Below, piece after piece: positions 27,319 through 35,825 of a stretch of DNA of 56,340 bases. Position 1 is the first letter of the stretch, and each line of letters opens with the position of its first letter. The stretch comes from Candidatus Rokuibacteriota bacterium (lineage in GTDB: Bacteria; Methylomirabilota; Methylomirabilia; Rokubacteriales; CSP1-6). The notes under the pieces are model-generated. The model was not told the DNA's origin, searched no databases, and saw only the letters and a program-made list of their open reading frames with translations. Made by a program: the position numbers and the translations under genes. The DNA lies in assembly GCA_003220675.1 (NCBI GenBank), contig QHTD01000063.1:1-56340 (forward strand), read 5' to 3'.

Positions 27319-27963
27319 TCAGGGACCCGGCTGGACGAGCAGGGCTCGGATGTCGAGGAAGGCCTGGCGCTCGTCGAAGAGGGAGAGGCTATAGATCTCG
27401 CGGACGCGGCCCGCTCCATCGATCAGGTAGAGGCGTGCAGGGTGATCGATCTCGCCGGCCGGTAGGGGCTTCGTCCACTCGTCCCACGCCGCGAGCATCG
27501 GTCGCAGGGCGTCGCTCGCGTCCCGAAGGAACTTCCAGCCGCGCGGGTCGGCGCCGAATCCCTTCGCGTAGCGCGCCAGGGTCTCGGTGGTGTCCCGGTC
27601 GGGATCGACCGTGACCGAGACGAAGTTGACGCGCGAGGGAAAGAGCCCCGCCGCGGTCAGCCGCCGCTGCAGCACGGCCATTCGCTGGGTGACGAGGGGA
27701 CACGCGGACGGGCACGAGGTGTAGATGAACGCGAGCAGGACGATGCGTCCCGCGAAGTCCGTGAGGCTCACCGGGCGGCCCTCCGGATCGCCGAGGGTGA
27801 ATCGCGGGGCTCTGCCAATGACGCCGAGGCTCGGGTGGGTCGAGAGGAGGCGCGCTGCGCCGGCGCGCTGGGGAGCGTCGTGAGCGCGCGCAGGACGCGG
27901 CGCCACGGCGAGCAGCAGCGCCGCGACCAGGACGAGGCTGGCGAGCTGGCGCCCGCCGCGCAT
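27319..27963 (-). CDS. SCO1/SenC-family copper chaperone/thioredoxin-like protein
   Basis: 214 residues. Signal peptide of ~27 residues (LASLVLVAALLLAVAPRPARA), then a thioredoxin fold. The copper site CxxxC is in YTSCPSACPLV, and the distal His is probably in GEIDHPARLYLID. Other SCO blocks are VTVDPDRDTTETL and GWKFL. SCO proteins deliver copper to periplasmic enzymes or oxidases. It lies 3 nt downstream of the MtoX/SBP56-like gene, an association known for methanethiol oxidase, so it may load copper into that partner. Confidence 0.88.
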   Translation of the reverse strand: MRGGRQLASLVLVAALLLAVAPRPARAHDAPQRAGAARLLSTHPSLGVIGRAPRFTLGDPEGRPVSLTDFAGRIVLLAFIYTSCPSACPLVTQRMAVLQRRLTAAGLFPSRVNFVSVTVDPDRDTTETLARYAKGFGADPRGWKFLRDASDALRPMLAAWDEWTKPLPAGEIDHPARLYLIDGAGRVREIYSLSLFDERQAFLDIRALLVQPGP

Positions 27964-27966
27964 GCG

Positions 27967-29178
27967 TCAGTAGAGGAGCATGTCGTGCGCCCGCGCCGGC
28001 CCCGTCGGGAGCTTGGTGAAGTCCACGTCGAAGAACGGATCCATCTTGAGCCGACCGTCCGGGCCGATGTGGACGAGCCGAACCCAGAAGTTTCCGGAGT
28101 AGTCCATCGTCGAGAGGAGCGAGTTCGTGACGTACATGCGCTTGCCGTCCATCGTCACGTGCATCATGTTCGGGGACACGCCGGGAACCACGGTGTCGTG
28201 GAGCCGAGGCCGGTCGGGGCGCGACACGTCCCACGCCTGGATCTCGCTCCGCATGAAGCAGGAGACGTAGAGGTAGCGGTCGTCCGGCGACTGGCGGAGA
28301 TCCGCGGGCAGGCACCCCTTGCCGAGGTCCGCCGCCTTCTTCGCCGTGAAGCTCCCTGCCTTCGTCTGCGCGAAGAACCAGATCGAGTCGCCGAGCGCCG
28401 AGTTGGTCCAGCCGTGCGTCGCCCCCGGCTTGAGGCTCCAGCGCACCTCGAGCGGGACCGGGTCGGTGACGAGCGTCTGGATCACCTTGCGCTCCTTGAA
28501 GTCCCAGACGAGCATCGTGTTGCCGCCATCCTTCATGTCCCACTGCGCGAGCGGCTTCATGTAGTTGCGGAGCGGCGTGAAGCTCGAGGTGATCATGCGG
28601 TTGATCTCGGGCTTCACGGCGACGTCGTACGCGTAGGGCGCGTTGTCCGGGTTCTTGAACACCCGGATGAGCTGGCCGTCGTTCGTGAACTCGGCCAGGC
28701 CCCCCGGCGGAGCCCCGTCGGCGGAGGACAGAAACGTGAGGAGCATGCGCCCGGGCAGCGCGTAGTACGTGTGGGGCCCGTGAAACCCGGTCAGCGCGCT
28801 GACGTCGTCGATGGTCTTGACGATCCTCGGCTTGGCGGGATCGGCGGCGACCTCCAGGATGAAGAGCCGTTTGGAGAGCAGGGTCCCCGCCCAGATCTTG
28901 GTCCGGTCGTCGGTGAAGCCCATGTGGTGCGGCTCGTTGCCCGCCGAGCCGAGATCCACCGTGTTGATGACGCGCCCGTAGCCGGGCGAGGCGAGGTTGA
29001 CGTCGATGACGGCGAGGAAATCGTTGTCCTTGGCGTCGGCATCGACCGAGTAGACGTAGAGGTACTTCTCGGGCGCCGCCAGGCGCTTCACGTAGGGGGA
29101 CAGGCACACTTCCGCGACGGCAACGCTCGCGGTGGCGATGACGGCGAGGAGAGCGAGGGAAAGCGTCCGGCGCCTCAT
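27967..29178 (-). CDS. Exported selenium-binding protein/methanethiol oxidase-like protein
   Basis: 403 residues from the ATG at 29178, with GGAGG a few nt upstream; the frame is open further. Signal peptide MRRRTLSLALLAVIATASVAVA, then a beta-propeller of the SBP56/MtoX family. Recognisable stretches are the early Cys (EVCLSPYV), GNEPHHMGFTDDRTKIWAG, GPHTYYALPGRMLLTFLSSADG and SPNMMHVTMDGKRMYVTNSL. Methanethiol oxidase forms formaldehyde, sulfide and peroxide from methanethiol in the periplasm and needs copper. Co-location with SCO supports this role, but family members have other proposed functions. The name does not imply selenocysteine; none is encoded. Confidence 0.82.
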   Translation of the reverse strand: MRRRTLSLALLAVIATASVAVAEVCLSPYVKRLAAPEKYLYVYSVDADAKDNDFLAVIDVNLASPGYGRVINTVDLGSAGNEPHHMGFTDDRTKIWAGTLLSKRLFILEVAADPAKPRIVKTIDDVSALTGFHGPHTYYALPGRMLLTFLSSADGAPPGGLAEFTNDGQLIRVFKNPDNAPYAYDVAVKPEINRMITSSFTPLRNYMKPLAQWDMKDGGNTMLVWDFKERKVIQTLVTDPVPLEVRWSLKPGATHGWTNSALGDSIWFFAQTKAGSFTAKKAADLGKGCLPADLRQSPDDRYLYVSCFMRSEIQAWDVSRPDRPRLHDTVVPGVSPNMMHVTMDGKRMYVTNSLLSTMDYSGNFWVRLVHIGPDGRLKMDPFFDVDFTKLPTGPARAHDMLLY

Positions 29179-29251
29179 GGAAATCCTCCTGGTTGACCGG
29201 ACCCTAGCACACGCGGGTGGTTCCAGCAACGCGGGGCGCCGCGCTGGCCGG

Positions 29252-29279
29252 TTGACAAGCCGGTCGATTCGCCGATAAT
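29252..29279 (+). promoter_or_regulatory. Promoter for the peptide-type binding protein
   Basis: TTGACA (29252-29257), 16-bp spacer, GATAAT (29274-29279). Transcription would start near 29286, with GGGAGGA at 29339-29345 and ATG 29352. Confidence 0.65.
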
Positions 29280-29351
29280 CACACTGCGCTCGGGTCCCCT
29301 TCAGCTTTCCTCTGGCATCGTTCTTCCGTTCGCGACACGGGAGGAATGACC

Positions 29352-30911
29352 ATGGGCCGATCGACGCCGTTCGAGGGCAGGCTGGCTCGCGCCGTCGTCG
29401 TGACGCTGCTCGTGTGCGTGGGGCTCGGCACGCCCACGTCGTCCCGCGCCGCGCCCGAGGGGCAGCTGACGTGGGGCGTCCACATCTCGCTCGCCCCGAC
29501 GTGGTTCGACCCCGCCGAGACCGCGGGGATCATCACGCCCTTCATGGTGCTCTACGCGCTCCACGACGCGCTGGTGAAGCCGATGCCCGGCAACCCGATG
29601 GCGCCCAGTCTCGCCGAGTCGTGGAGCGCCTCGCCCGACGGGCTCGTCTACGAGTTCGTCCTGCGCAAGGGCGTCAGGTTCCACACCGGCGACCCCGTGA
29701 CCGCCGAGGACGTCAAGTTCTCCCTCGAGCGCTACCGCGGCACGGCCGCCTCCTCCTTCAGGGAGCGCATCGCCGCCGTCGAGGTGATCGACCCCCAGCG
29801 CGTGCGCGTCCGTTTCAAGCAGCCGTGGCCCGACTTCATGACCTTCTACGGGACCCCGGCGACCGGGGCCGGCTGGATCGTGCCGAAGAAGTACGTCGAG
29901 AAAGTCGGCGACGACGGCTTCAAGAAGGCCCCGGTGGGAGCTGGCCCGTACCGGTTCGTCTCCTTCACGCCGGGCGTGGAGCTGGTGCTCGAAGCCTACG
30001 AGCAGTACTGGCGCAAGACCCCGAGCGTGAAGCGCCTGGTGTTCAAGGCGGTGCCGGACGAGTCGACGCGCCTGGCGATGCTCAAGCGCGGCGAGGCCGA
30101 CATCGTCTACTCGATCCGCGGCGCCCTGGCCGAGGAGCTCCAGCGGACGCCCGGGCTCACGCTCAAGCCCAACTACCCGCCCGCCACCTTCTGGCTCGTC
30201 TTCGTCGATCAGTGGGATGCGAAGTCGCCGTGGCACGACCGGCGAGTGCGCCTGGCCGTCAACCTGGCGATCGACCGAGCGGCGATCAACCAGGCCGAGA
30301 CCCTGGGCTTCTCGAAGATCAACCACAGCATCATTCCCTCGAGCTTCGACTTCTTCTGGCAGCCGCCCGCGTACGCGTACGATCCGGCCAGGGCCCGGCA
30401 GCTCCTCGCCGAGGCCGGCTACCCGAACGGCTTCGACGCCGGTGACTACTACTGCGACGTGTCCTACGCCAACCTCGCGGAGGCCGTCGTGAATTACCTG
30501 AAGGCGGTCGGCATCCGGGCCCAGCTCCGGCCGCTCGAGCGCGCGGCGTTCTTCGCCCAGTACCGGGAGAAGAAGCTCCGGAACATCATCCAGAGCGGCT
30601 CCGGGGCCTTCGGGAACACGGCGACCCGCCTCAAGGCGTTCGTCGCCGCCGCCGGCGCCTACGTCTACGGCAGCTATGCCGACGTCGACGGGCTCTTCCG
30701 CGAGCAGGCGAGCGAGATGGACCGGAAGAAGCGCGAGGCGACGCTCCAGCGGATCCAGCAGCTCATGCACGAGAAGGCGATGGTCGCGCCGATCTGGGAG
30801 CTCGCCTTCATCAATGGCCACGGGCCACGCGTGGAGGAGTCGGGCCTGACGCTCATCACCAACCACGCCTACTCCGCGCCGTACGAGGACCTGAGGCTCA
30901 AGCCGAGGTGA
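29352..30911 (+). CDS. Family 5 (peptide/dipeptide-type) ABC substrate-binding protein
   Basis: 519 residues. Exported by the N-terminal hydrophobic segment VVVTLLVCVGLGTPTSSRAA. The SBP_bac_5 layout is clear: LAESWSASPDGLVYEFVLRKGVRFHTGDPVTAEDVKFSLERY, later GAGPYRFVSF and DERVRLAVNLAIDRAAI-like text. Such proteins bind peptides, opines, nickel or sugars. The ATG at 29352 is preferred over the one at 29346 because of ribosome-binding-site spacing. No permease or ATPase genes are adjacent, so it is an orphan component. It is 16 nt upstream of the OtsA fusion gene and likely cotranscribed, a possible hint of a shared regulon. Confidence 0.9.
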   Translation: MGRSTPFEGRLARAVVVTLLVCVGLGTPTSSRAAPEGQLTWGVHISLAPTWFDPAETAGIITPFMVLYALHDALVKPMPGNPMAPSLAESWSASPDGLVYEFVLRKGVRFHTGDPVTAEDVKFSLERYRGTAASSFRERIAAVEVIDPQRVRVRFKQPWPDFMTFYGTPATGAGWIVPKKYVEKVGDDGFKKAPVGAGPYRFVSFTPGVELVLEAYEQYWRKTPSVKRLVFKAVPDESTRLAMLKRGEADIVYSIRGALAEELQRTPGLTLKPNYPPATFWLVFVDQWDAKSPWHDRRVRLAVNLAIDRAAINQAETLGFSKINHSIIPSSFDFFWQPPAYAYDPARARQLLAEAGYPNGFDAGDYYCDVSYANLAEAVVNYLKAVGIRAQLRPLERAAFFAQYREKKLRNIIQSGSGAFGNTATRLKAFVAAAGAYVYGSYADVDGLFREQASEMDRKKREATLQRIQQLMHEKAMVAPIWELAFINGHGPRVEESGLTLITNHAYSAPYEDLRLKPR

Positions 30912-30927
30912 GAACGCAACGACCGTC

Positions 30928-33162
30928 ATGAAACTCACGATTCGTCTCGTCGGGGCCATCTGGCTCTCGGTGCTGATCGTCATCGGGGGGTTCGCGTTCC
31001 TGCAGATCCGCGAGGAGCGCGAGCGGCTCGTCGACGACCTGAAGCGCCGCGCGGTCCTCGTGGGCGAGGGGCTCAAGGAGGCGATCGAGCCCCAGGTGGC
31101 GCGCGACTCGACGGCGGGCGTCGAGCGAATATTGAAGAAGTTCGGGACGGCGCGGCGCGGGATCGCGGTGTACGACCGGTTCGCCGGCCTGATGGTCGCG
31201 ACGCCCGACATCGCGCCGTCCCTCCCACCGTCGCTCCCCGAAGTGACCGACGCGGTCGCCAACGACGTCGTGAGCCAGGGCTTTCGCGTCGTGGGTGTCC
31301 GGCGGGCGTACGTGTACGCGACGCCCCTCACGCGGGACGACCGGGCGGTGGGTGCGCTCGTGGTGATCCTCGACGCCGCGCACCTGGAGGGCGCGGCGTG
31401 GAACCTCTGGTGGAGCAACGCGCTCCGGTTCCTCGCTTTGGCGCTCGTCGTCTCGCTCATCGCGCTGGTCGTCGTGCGGAGCAGCGTCACGCAGCCGATG
31501 GCGAAGATGTCGGAGTGGACGAAGAGCCTCCGCGCCGGGCGCTACGTGCCGCCACCCGACGTGCCCGACGCCAACGTCTTCGGCCCGCTGGCGCGCGAGG
31601 TGGCGGGGCTCGCGCGGAGCATGCAGCGGGCCCGGGCGGCGGCGGAGCAGGAGGCCGCGCTGCGCCTGGTGGGCGAGTCCATCTGGACGGAGGAGCGCCT
31701 CAAGCAGTTCGTCAACCTCCGCCTCGCCGGCCGGCCGCTCGTCGTCGTGTCCAACCGCGAACCGGTGAGCCACGTGCGGAAGGGCGGGCGGATCCAGACT
31801 CTGACGCCCGCCAGCGGGCTCGTGACCGCGATGGATCCGATGATGCGCGCGTGCGGCGGCGTGTGGGTCGCTCACGGGAGCGGCGATGCCGACCGGGAGA
31901 CCGCGGACGCGCGCGGGCGGCTCGGCGTGCCGGAGGACGACCCGCGCTACACGCTGCGCCGGGTGTGGCTGACGAAGGAGGAGGAGCACGGCTACTACTA
32001 CGGGTTCGCGAACGAGGGGCTCTGGCCGCTCTGCCACATCGTGCACACGCGGCCCGTGTTCCGGCCCGACGACTGGGCCCACTACCTCGCGGCGAACCGC
32101 ACGTTTGCCGAGACGCTGCTCGACGAGATCCGCGACGCCGAGGAGCCGCTCGTCCTGATCCAGGACTACCACTTCGCGCCGCTGCCCGCGCTCATCAAGG
32201 CGGAGCGGCCCGACGCCCGTGTGGCGATCTTCTGGCACATCCCGTGGCCGAACTCCGAGGCCTTCGCGATCTGCCCCTGGCAGCCGGAGCTGCTCGCCGG
32301 GATGCTGGGCGCCGACCTCGTCGGCTTCCACACGCAGTACTACTGCAACAACTTCCTCGAGACGGTCGACCGCACGCTCGAGACGCGGATTGACTGGGAG
32401 CGCTTCACGGTCACCCGCGGCGAGCGCGTGACCGCCGTCAAGCCCTTTCCGATCAGCGTCGCGCCCGGGTTCGTCGACGATCCGCCCCAGCGCACGCGCG
32501 AGGAGCTCCTGCGCGAGCTCGGGGTCTCGGCCGAGTTCCTCGGCGTCGGCGTCGAGCGGGTGGACTACACGAAGGGGCTCCCCGAGCGCTTCCGCGCGCT
32601 CCGGTGGTTCTTCGAGCGCTACCCGGAGTACCGCGGGCGCGTCGTGTTCGTGCAGCTCGCCGCGCCGAGCCGCTCCACGATCAAGCGCTACGCGGAGCTC
32701 GCGCTGGAGGTCGAGCAGACCGTCCGCGAGGTGAACGAGGCGCTCGGGACCGTGAGCTGGCGGCCGATCCTGTACCTCGCCCGCCACCACGAGCACCGCG
32801 AGATCTGGTCCTACTACCGTCACGCGGACTTCTGCATGGTCACCTCGCTCCACGACGGCATGAACCTCGTCGCCAAGGAGTTCGTCTCTGTTCGCGACGA
32901 CGAGGACGGCGTGCTCATCTTGAGCCGGTTCGCCGGCGCCTCCCAAGAGCTACGGGACGCGCTGATCATCAACCCGTATGACCTCGCTGGCGCCGCCGAG
33001 GCGATCCGCACGGCGCTGGAGATGCCGAAGGAGGAGCGGCACGCGCGGATGACACGGATGCGCTACGTCGTGAGCGAGCACAACATCTACCGCTGGGCCG
33101 GGCTCCTCCTGAGCGAGCTGTCCAGAATCCCGGTCGAGACACCGGGAGTCAAGACGTCCTGA
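30928..33162 (+). CDS. Membrane sensor-HAMP-like region fused to trehalose-6-phosphate synthase (GT20)
   Basis: 744 residues, against ~470 for ordinary OtsA. Membrane helix 1 (~9-26), an extracytoplasmic domain (~27-162) and helix 2 (~163-184), then a HAMP-like segment (185-240, SSVTQPMAKMSEWTKSLRAG) with a coiled coil. The GT20 domain runs from ~268: VVVSNREPV, VLIQDYHFAPLP, FWHIPWPNSEAF, GVERVDYTKGLPERF and SLHDGMNLVAKEF. These hold the glucose-6-phosphate and UDP/GDP-glucose binding residues, so synthase activity is expected. The front half looks like that of a histidine kinase, implying trehalose synthesis gated by an external signal. It is followed 2 nt later by otsB. Confidence 0.92.
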   Translation: MKLTIRLVGAIWLSVLIVIGGFAFLQIREERERLVDDLKRRAVLVGEGLKEAIEPQVARDSTAGVERILKKFGTARRGIAVYDRFAGLMVATPDIAPSLPPSLPEVTDAVANDVVSQGFRVVGVRRAYVYATPLTRDDRAVGALVVILDAAHLEGAAWNLWWSNALRFLALALVVSLIALVVVRSSVTQPMAKMSEWTKSLRAGRYVPPPDVPDANVFGPLAREVAGLARSMQRARAAAEQEAALRLVGESIWTEERLKQFVNLRLAGRPLVVVSNREPVSHVRKGGRIQTLTPASGLVTAMDPMMRACGGVWVAHGSGDADRETADARGRLGVPEDDPRYTLRRVWLTKEEEHGYYYGFANEGLWPLCHIVHTRPVFRPDDWAHYLAANRTFAETLLDEIRDAEEPLVLIQDYHFAPLPALIKAERPDARVAIFWHIPWPNSEAFAICPWQPELLAGMLGADLVGFHTQYYCNNFLETVDRTLETRIDWERFTVTRGERVTAVKPFPISVAPGFVDDPPQRTREELLRELGVSAEFLGVGVERVDYTKGLPERFRALRWFFERYPEYRGRVVFVQLAAPSRSTIKRYAELALEVEQTVREVNEALGTVSWRPILYLARHHEHREIWSYYRHADFCMVTSLHDGMNLVAKEFVSVRDDEDGVLILSRFAGASQELRDALIINPYDLAGAAEAIRTALEMPKEERHARMTRMRYVVSEHNIYRWAGLLLSELSRIPVETPGVKTS

Positions 33163-33164
33163 CC

Positions 33165-33938
33165 GTGCCGCCTCGTCTCCTCGCGCGTCTCGAGCGTGAG
33201 CTCGCGCGCGGCGCCGGTCTCGTGGCGATCCTCGACTACGACGGGACGTTGACCCCGATCGTCCCGTCGCCGCGGGCGGCGGTCCTCGCGCCGTCGGTGA
33301 GGACCACCCTCCTGCGTCTGGCAGCGAGCGACCGCGCCCGCCTGGCGATCCTCTCGGGGCGCGCGCTGGCAGATGTCCGAGCCAGGGTCGCGATCGACAA
33401 CGTCATCTACGGTGGCTGTCACGGCCTCGAGATCCAGGGCAGGGGCCTCGCCTTCCGCCATCCGCGGGTCCGCGCGGCGCGGATCGTCGCGGCGCGGCGC
33501 ACGCTCGCCGCCGGGGCCGAGGCGATCCCGGGCTCGCGCGTCGAGTTCAAGGGGCTCGCGGTGAGCCTCCACTACCGGCGCGTGGCGCTCTCACGGCGCC
33601 GCGCGGTGCGGGACCTCGCGACGCGTGTGCTGCGCCGCGTGCCGGATCTGGCGCTCATCTCCGGGCGTGAGGTCTTCGACTTCGTGCCGCGGGTCCGCTG
33701 GAGCAAGGGCGAGGCCGCCCGCTGGATCGCCCGCCGCGCGGGACGGACGCTGCGACGCGGCAGGCCGGTCGTCGTCTACGCGGGCGACGACGCCACCGAC
33801 GAGGCGGCGTTCGCCGCGCTGAAGGGGCGCGCGCTGACCGTCCGGGTCGGCGACGGACCGAGCGTCGCGGAGTACCGTGTCCGTGATGTCCGGGCGATGC
33901 AGGCGGTGCTCCGGCGCCTCGCCGTCGCCCTCGGCTGA
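33165..33938 (+). CDS. otsB: Trehalose-6-phosphate phosphatase
   Basis: 257 residues, a HAD-superfamily enzyme releasing trehalose from trehalose-6-phosphate in the cytosol. ILDYDGTLTPI carries the two catalytic aspartates, ILSGRALADV motif II, a cap domain follows, and GDDATDEAAFAAL is motif IV. The start is GTG 33165, two nt after the OtsA stop, so synthase and phosphatase are made together. Nothing is unusual in the active site. Confidence 0.95.
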   Translation: MPPRLLARLERELARGAGLVAILDYDGTLTPIVPSPRAAVLAPSVRTTLLRLAASDRARLAILSGRALADVRARVAIDNVIYGGCHGLEIQGRGLAFRHPRVRAARIVAARRTLAAGAEAIPGSRVEFKGLAVSLHYRRVALSRRRAVRDLATRVLRRVPDLALISGREVFDFVPRVRWSKGEAARWIARRAGRTLRRGRPVVVYAGDDATDEAAFAALKGRALTVRVGDGPSVAEYRVRDVRAMQAVLRRLAVALG

Positions 33939-33963
33939 CACGGTCCCGTCGACAGGGTACGAT
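33935..33963 (+). promoter_or_regulatory. Candidate internal promoter of the trehalose cluster
   Basis: CTGACA (33935-33940), 17-bp spacer, TACGAT (33958-33963), ending 9 nt before ATG 33973. The -35 overlaps the otsB stop. Initiation would be close to the start codon, and no Shine-Dalgarno is visible. Confidence 0.45.
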
Positions 33964-33972
33964 CTCCCCACG

Positions 33973-34638
33973 ATGCGTACGGCCGCGCGCCCGTTCCTCT
34001 TCGTGGGTTGCGTCGAGCTGCGACAAACGCTCGACTCGCACGCGCGCGACGCACGCGAGCTGATGCACCGACTGGCGGAAGTGCCGGCCGACTCCGTGTT
34101 TTTCCACACCTTCGGCTACTTCCTCCGCCACCGGCCGTTCACGACGGCGTACGGCAACGACTTCGCCCGGTGGGCTGCGGTCGAGATCGGCGACCGCACG
34201 CTCGCCGAGCGCCTGGCCGTCGTGGATCCGTTCGCGTTCGCGACCGTCGAGGCGCTGCGCGAGCACCTCGTGACGATTCTCCAGGACCACCTGCGGCTGC
34301 ACGGCGGCGACCCCCGCGTCGAGTTCGACCGGGCGTTCCATTTCCAGCGCTCGCACATCGTCGAGGTGGGGCTCGGGCTCGCCGCGACGACGCTCGCGGA
34401 GTTCCGCGCGGGGCTCGCGGCCGCCGACGCGAGCGCCATCTATCTGCACACGGTCGAGGCGCGGGCTCGAGGCGGCCGCCGCGCCGGCGACTTCGCCGAG
34501 TGGCTCCGGGCGGCGCTCGAGCTGCCGACGCTCGCGGAGCGGTTCCAGCGCGTCGACCCGTACCTGACGACGCTGGAGCGGGTCCGCGGGCGGCTCTTGA
34601 GCCTCGTCGATCGGGCGCTGGAGGAGGAGCCGGCGTGA
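33973..34638 (+). CDS. DUF5752-family protein
   Basis: 221 residues, cytosolic. Two similar halves: LFVGCVELRQTLDSHARDARELMHRL ... VFFHTFGYFLRHRPFT ... NDFARWAAVEIGDRTLAERLA, and then SHIVEVGLGLAATTLAEFRAGL ... IYLHTVEARARGGRRAGDFAEWLRAAL. Each has a His-Thr-containing motif followed by (N/G)DFAxW. This matches DUF5752, a family seen beside trehalose or glycan glycosyltransferases; its biochemical role is not known to me. It overlaps treT by GTGA, so a role with TreT is likely. Confidence 0.75.
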   Translation: MRTAARPFLFVGCVELRQTLDSHARDARELMHRLAEVPADSVFFHTFGYFLRHRPFTTAYGNDFARWAAVEIGDRTLAERLAVVDPFAFATVEALREHLVTILQDHLRLHGGDPRVEFDRAFHFQRSHIVEVGLGLAATTLAEFRAGLAAADASAIYLHTVEARARGGRRAGDFAEWLRAALELPTLAERFQRVDPYLTTLERVRGRLLSLVDRALEEEPA

Positions 34639-35825
34639 GCCGGATCGACGACTACCGTCAGGTGGCTCCGCAGGGCGCGGTGGACATGATACTGAAATTG
34701 GCCGACCGCGTGCGGGGGCGACGGTTCCTCAACGTCACCGGCGGGCGGCTGGGCGGCGGCGCGGCCGAGATCCTCCGCGAGGCTGTCCCGATCCTCAGCG
34801 ACCTGGGTGTCGACACGAGCTGGGAGATTACGGGGGGCGATTCCCCCTACTATGCGACCGCGCGCGCGCTTCAGGCGACGCTCGAGGGCGCGGAGCGTGT
34901 GCTCAGCGACGAAGGCCTCGCCCGCTGGGTCGAGGTGAACCGGGTCAATGCCAAGAAGCTCATGCTCGACGCCGACCTCGTCCTCGTCCACGACGTCCAG
35001 CCCGCGAGCCTGGTGACCCACCGCACCGACGGCCGGTGGGTCTGGCGGTGCCACTTCGACTGCTCGGCCGCCCGCCCGGCCGCCTGGTCCTTCTTCCGGC
35101 GGTTCGCCGATCAGTATGATGCGGCAGTTTTCTCGCTGCCGGGGTTCGAGTGCCGGCTGGGCATCCCGATGTACGTCATCCAGCCGTCCATCGACCCGCT
35201 GTCCGAGAAGAACCGGGAGCTGTCGCCGCGCGAAGTCGCGGACATCCTGGCTGCGCTCCGCGTGGTTCCGGACAAGCCGCTGCTGGTCCAGATCGGGCCG
35301 TTCACGCCGGGGTACGATCCGATAGGCGTCGTGAACGCTTACCGGTTGGTGGAGAAGCACCACGACGTGAGGCTCGTCCTGGCGGGCATGGCCGACGACG
35401 AGCCCGAGCGGGTCGAGATCCGGGACGAGCTCCTGCAGGCCGCCCGCGAGGACCCCGACGTCGTCGTGCTCGAGCTGCCGGCGGACGCGCACCGTCAGAT
35501 CAACGCGCTTCAGCGGGCGGCCACGATAGTCTTGCAGAAGTCGGTGCGCGCGGGGTTCGAACTCGGCCCCGCCGAGGCGATGTGGAAGGGCAAGCCCGTG
35601 ATCGGTGGCTACGCGGGCGGCCTCGCGCAGCAGATCATTCCCGACGTGACCGGCTACATGGTCCACTCCGTGGACGGCGCCGCGTTCCGGATCCGCCACC
35701 TCCTCAACAATCCAGAGCTGATCCCCCGGATGGGCGCTGCCGGCCGGGAGCACGTGCGGCGCTCGCTCCTCATCACGCGCCACCTGATGGACTTTCTGGC
35801 GCTCATGATCCACCTCGCGCAATGA
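34635..35825 (+). CDS. treT: Trehalose glycosyltransferring synthase (TreT, GT4)
   Basis: 396 residues. TreT makes trehalose, reversibly, from NDP-glucose and glucose. The beginning ISRIDDYR-like text, FLNVTGGRLGGGAAEILREAVPIL, VHDVQPASLV and WVWRCHFD follow archaeal and bacterial TreT closely. PSIDPLSEKN and the GT4 nucleotide-sugar loop GFELGPAEAMWKGKPVI are intact. GTG 34635 overlaps the DUF5752 stop, and ATGA links its end to the next glycosyltransferase. Confidence 0.9.
   Translation: MSRIDDYRQVAPQGAVDMILKLADRVRGRRFLNVTGGRLGGGAAEILREAVPILSDLGVDTSWEITGGDSPYYATARALQATLEGAERVLSDEGLARWVEVNRVNAKKLMLDADLVLVHDVQPASLVTHRTDGRWVWRCHFDCSAARPAAWSFFRRFADQYDAAVFSLPGFECRLGIPMYVIQPSIDPLSEKNRELSPREVADILAALRVVPDKPLLVQIGPFTPGYDPIGVVNAYRLVEKHHDVRLVLAGMADDEPERVEIRDELLQAAREDPDVVVLELPADAHRQINALQRAATIVLQKSVRAGFELGPAEAMWKGKPVIGGYAGGLAQQIIPDVTGYMVHSVDGAAFRIRHLLNNPELIPRMGAAGREHVRRSLLITRHLMDFLALMIHLAQ

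Noticed and set aside
27967-29178. The selenium-binding protein homologue as a selenoprotein
   Set aside because: The family name refers to bound selenium. The frame has no internal TGA, and its conserved Cys is encoded normally.
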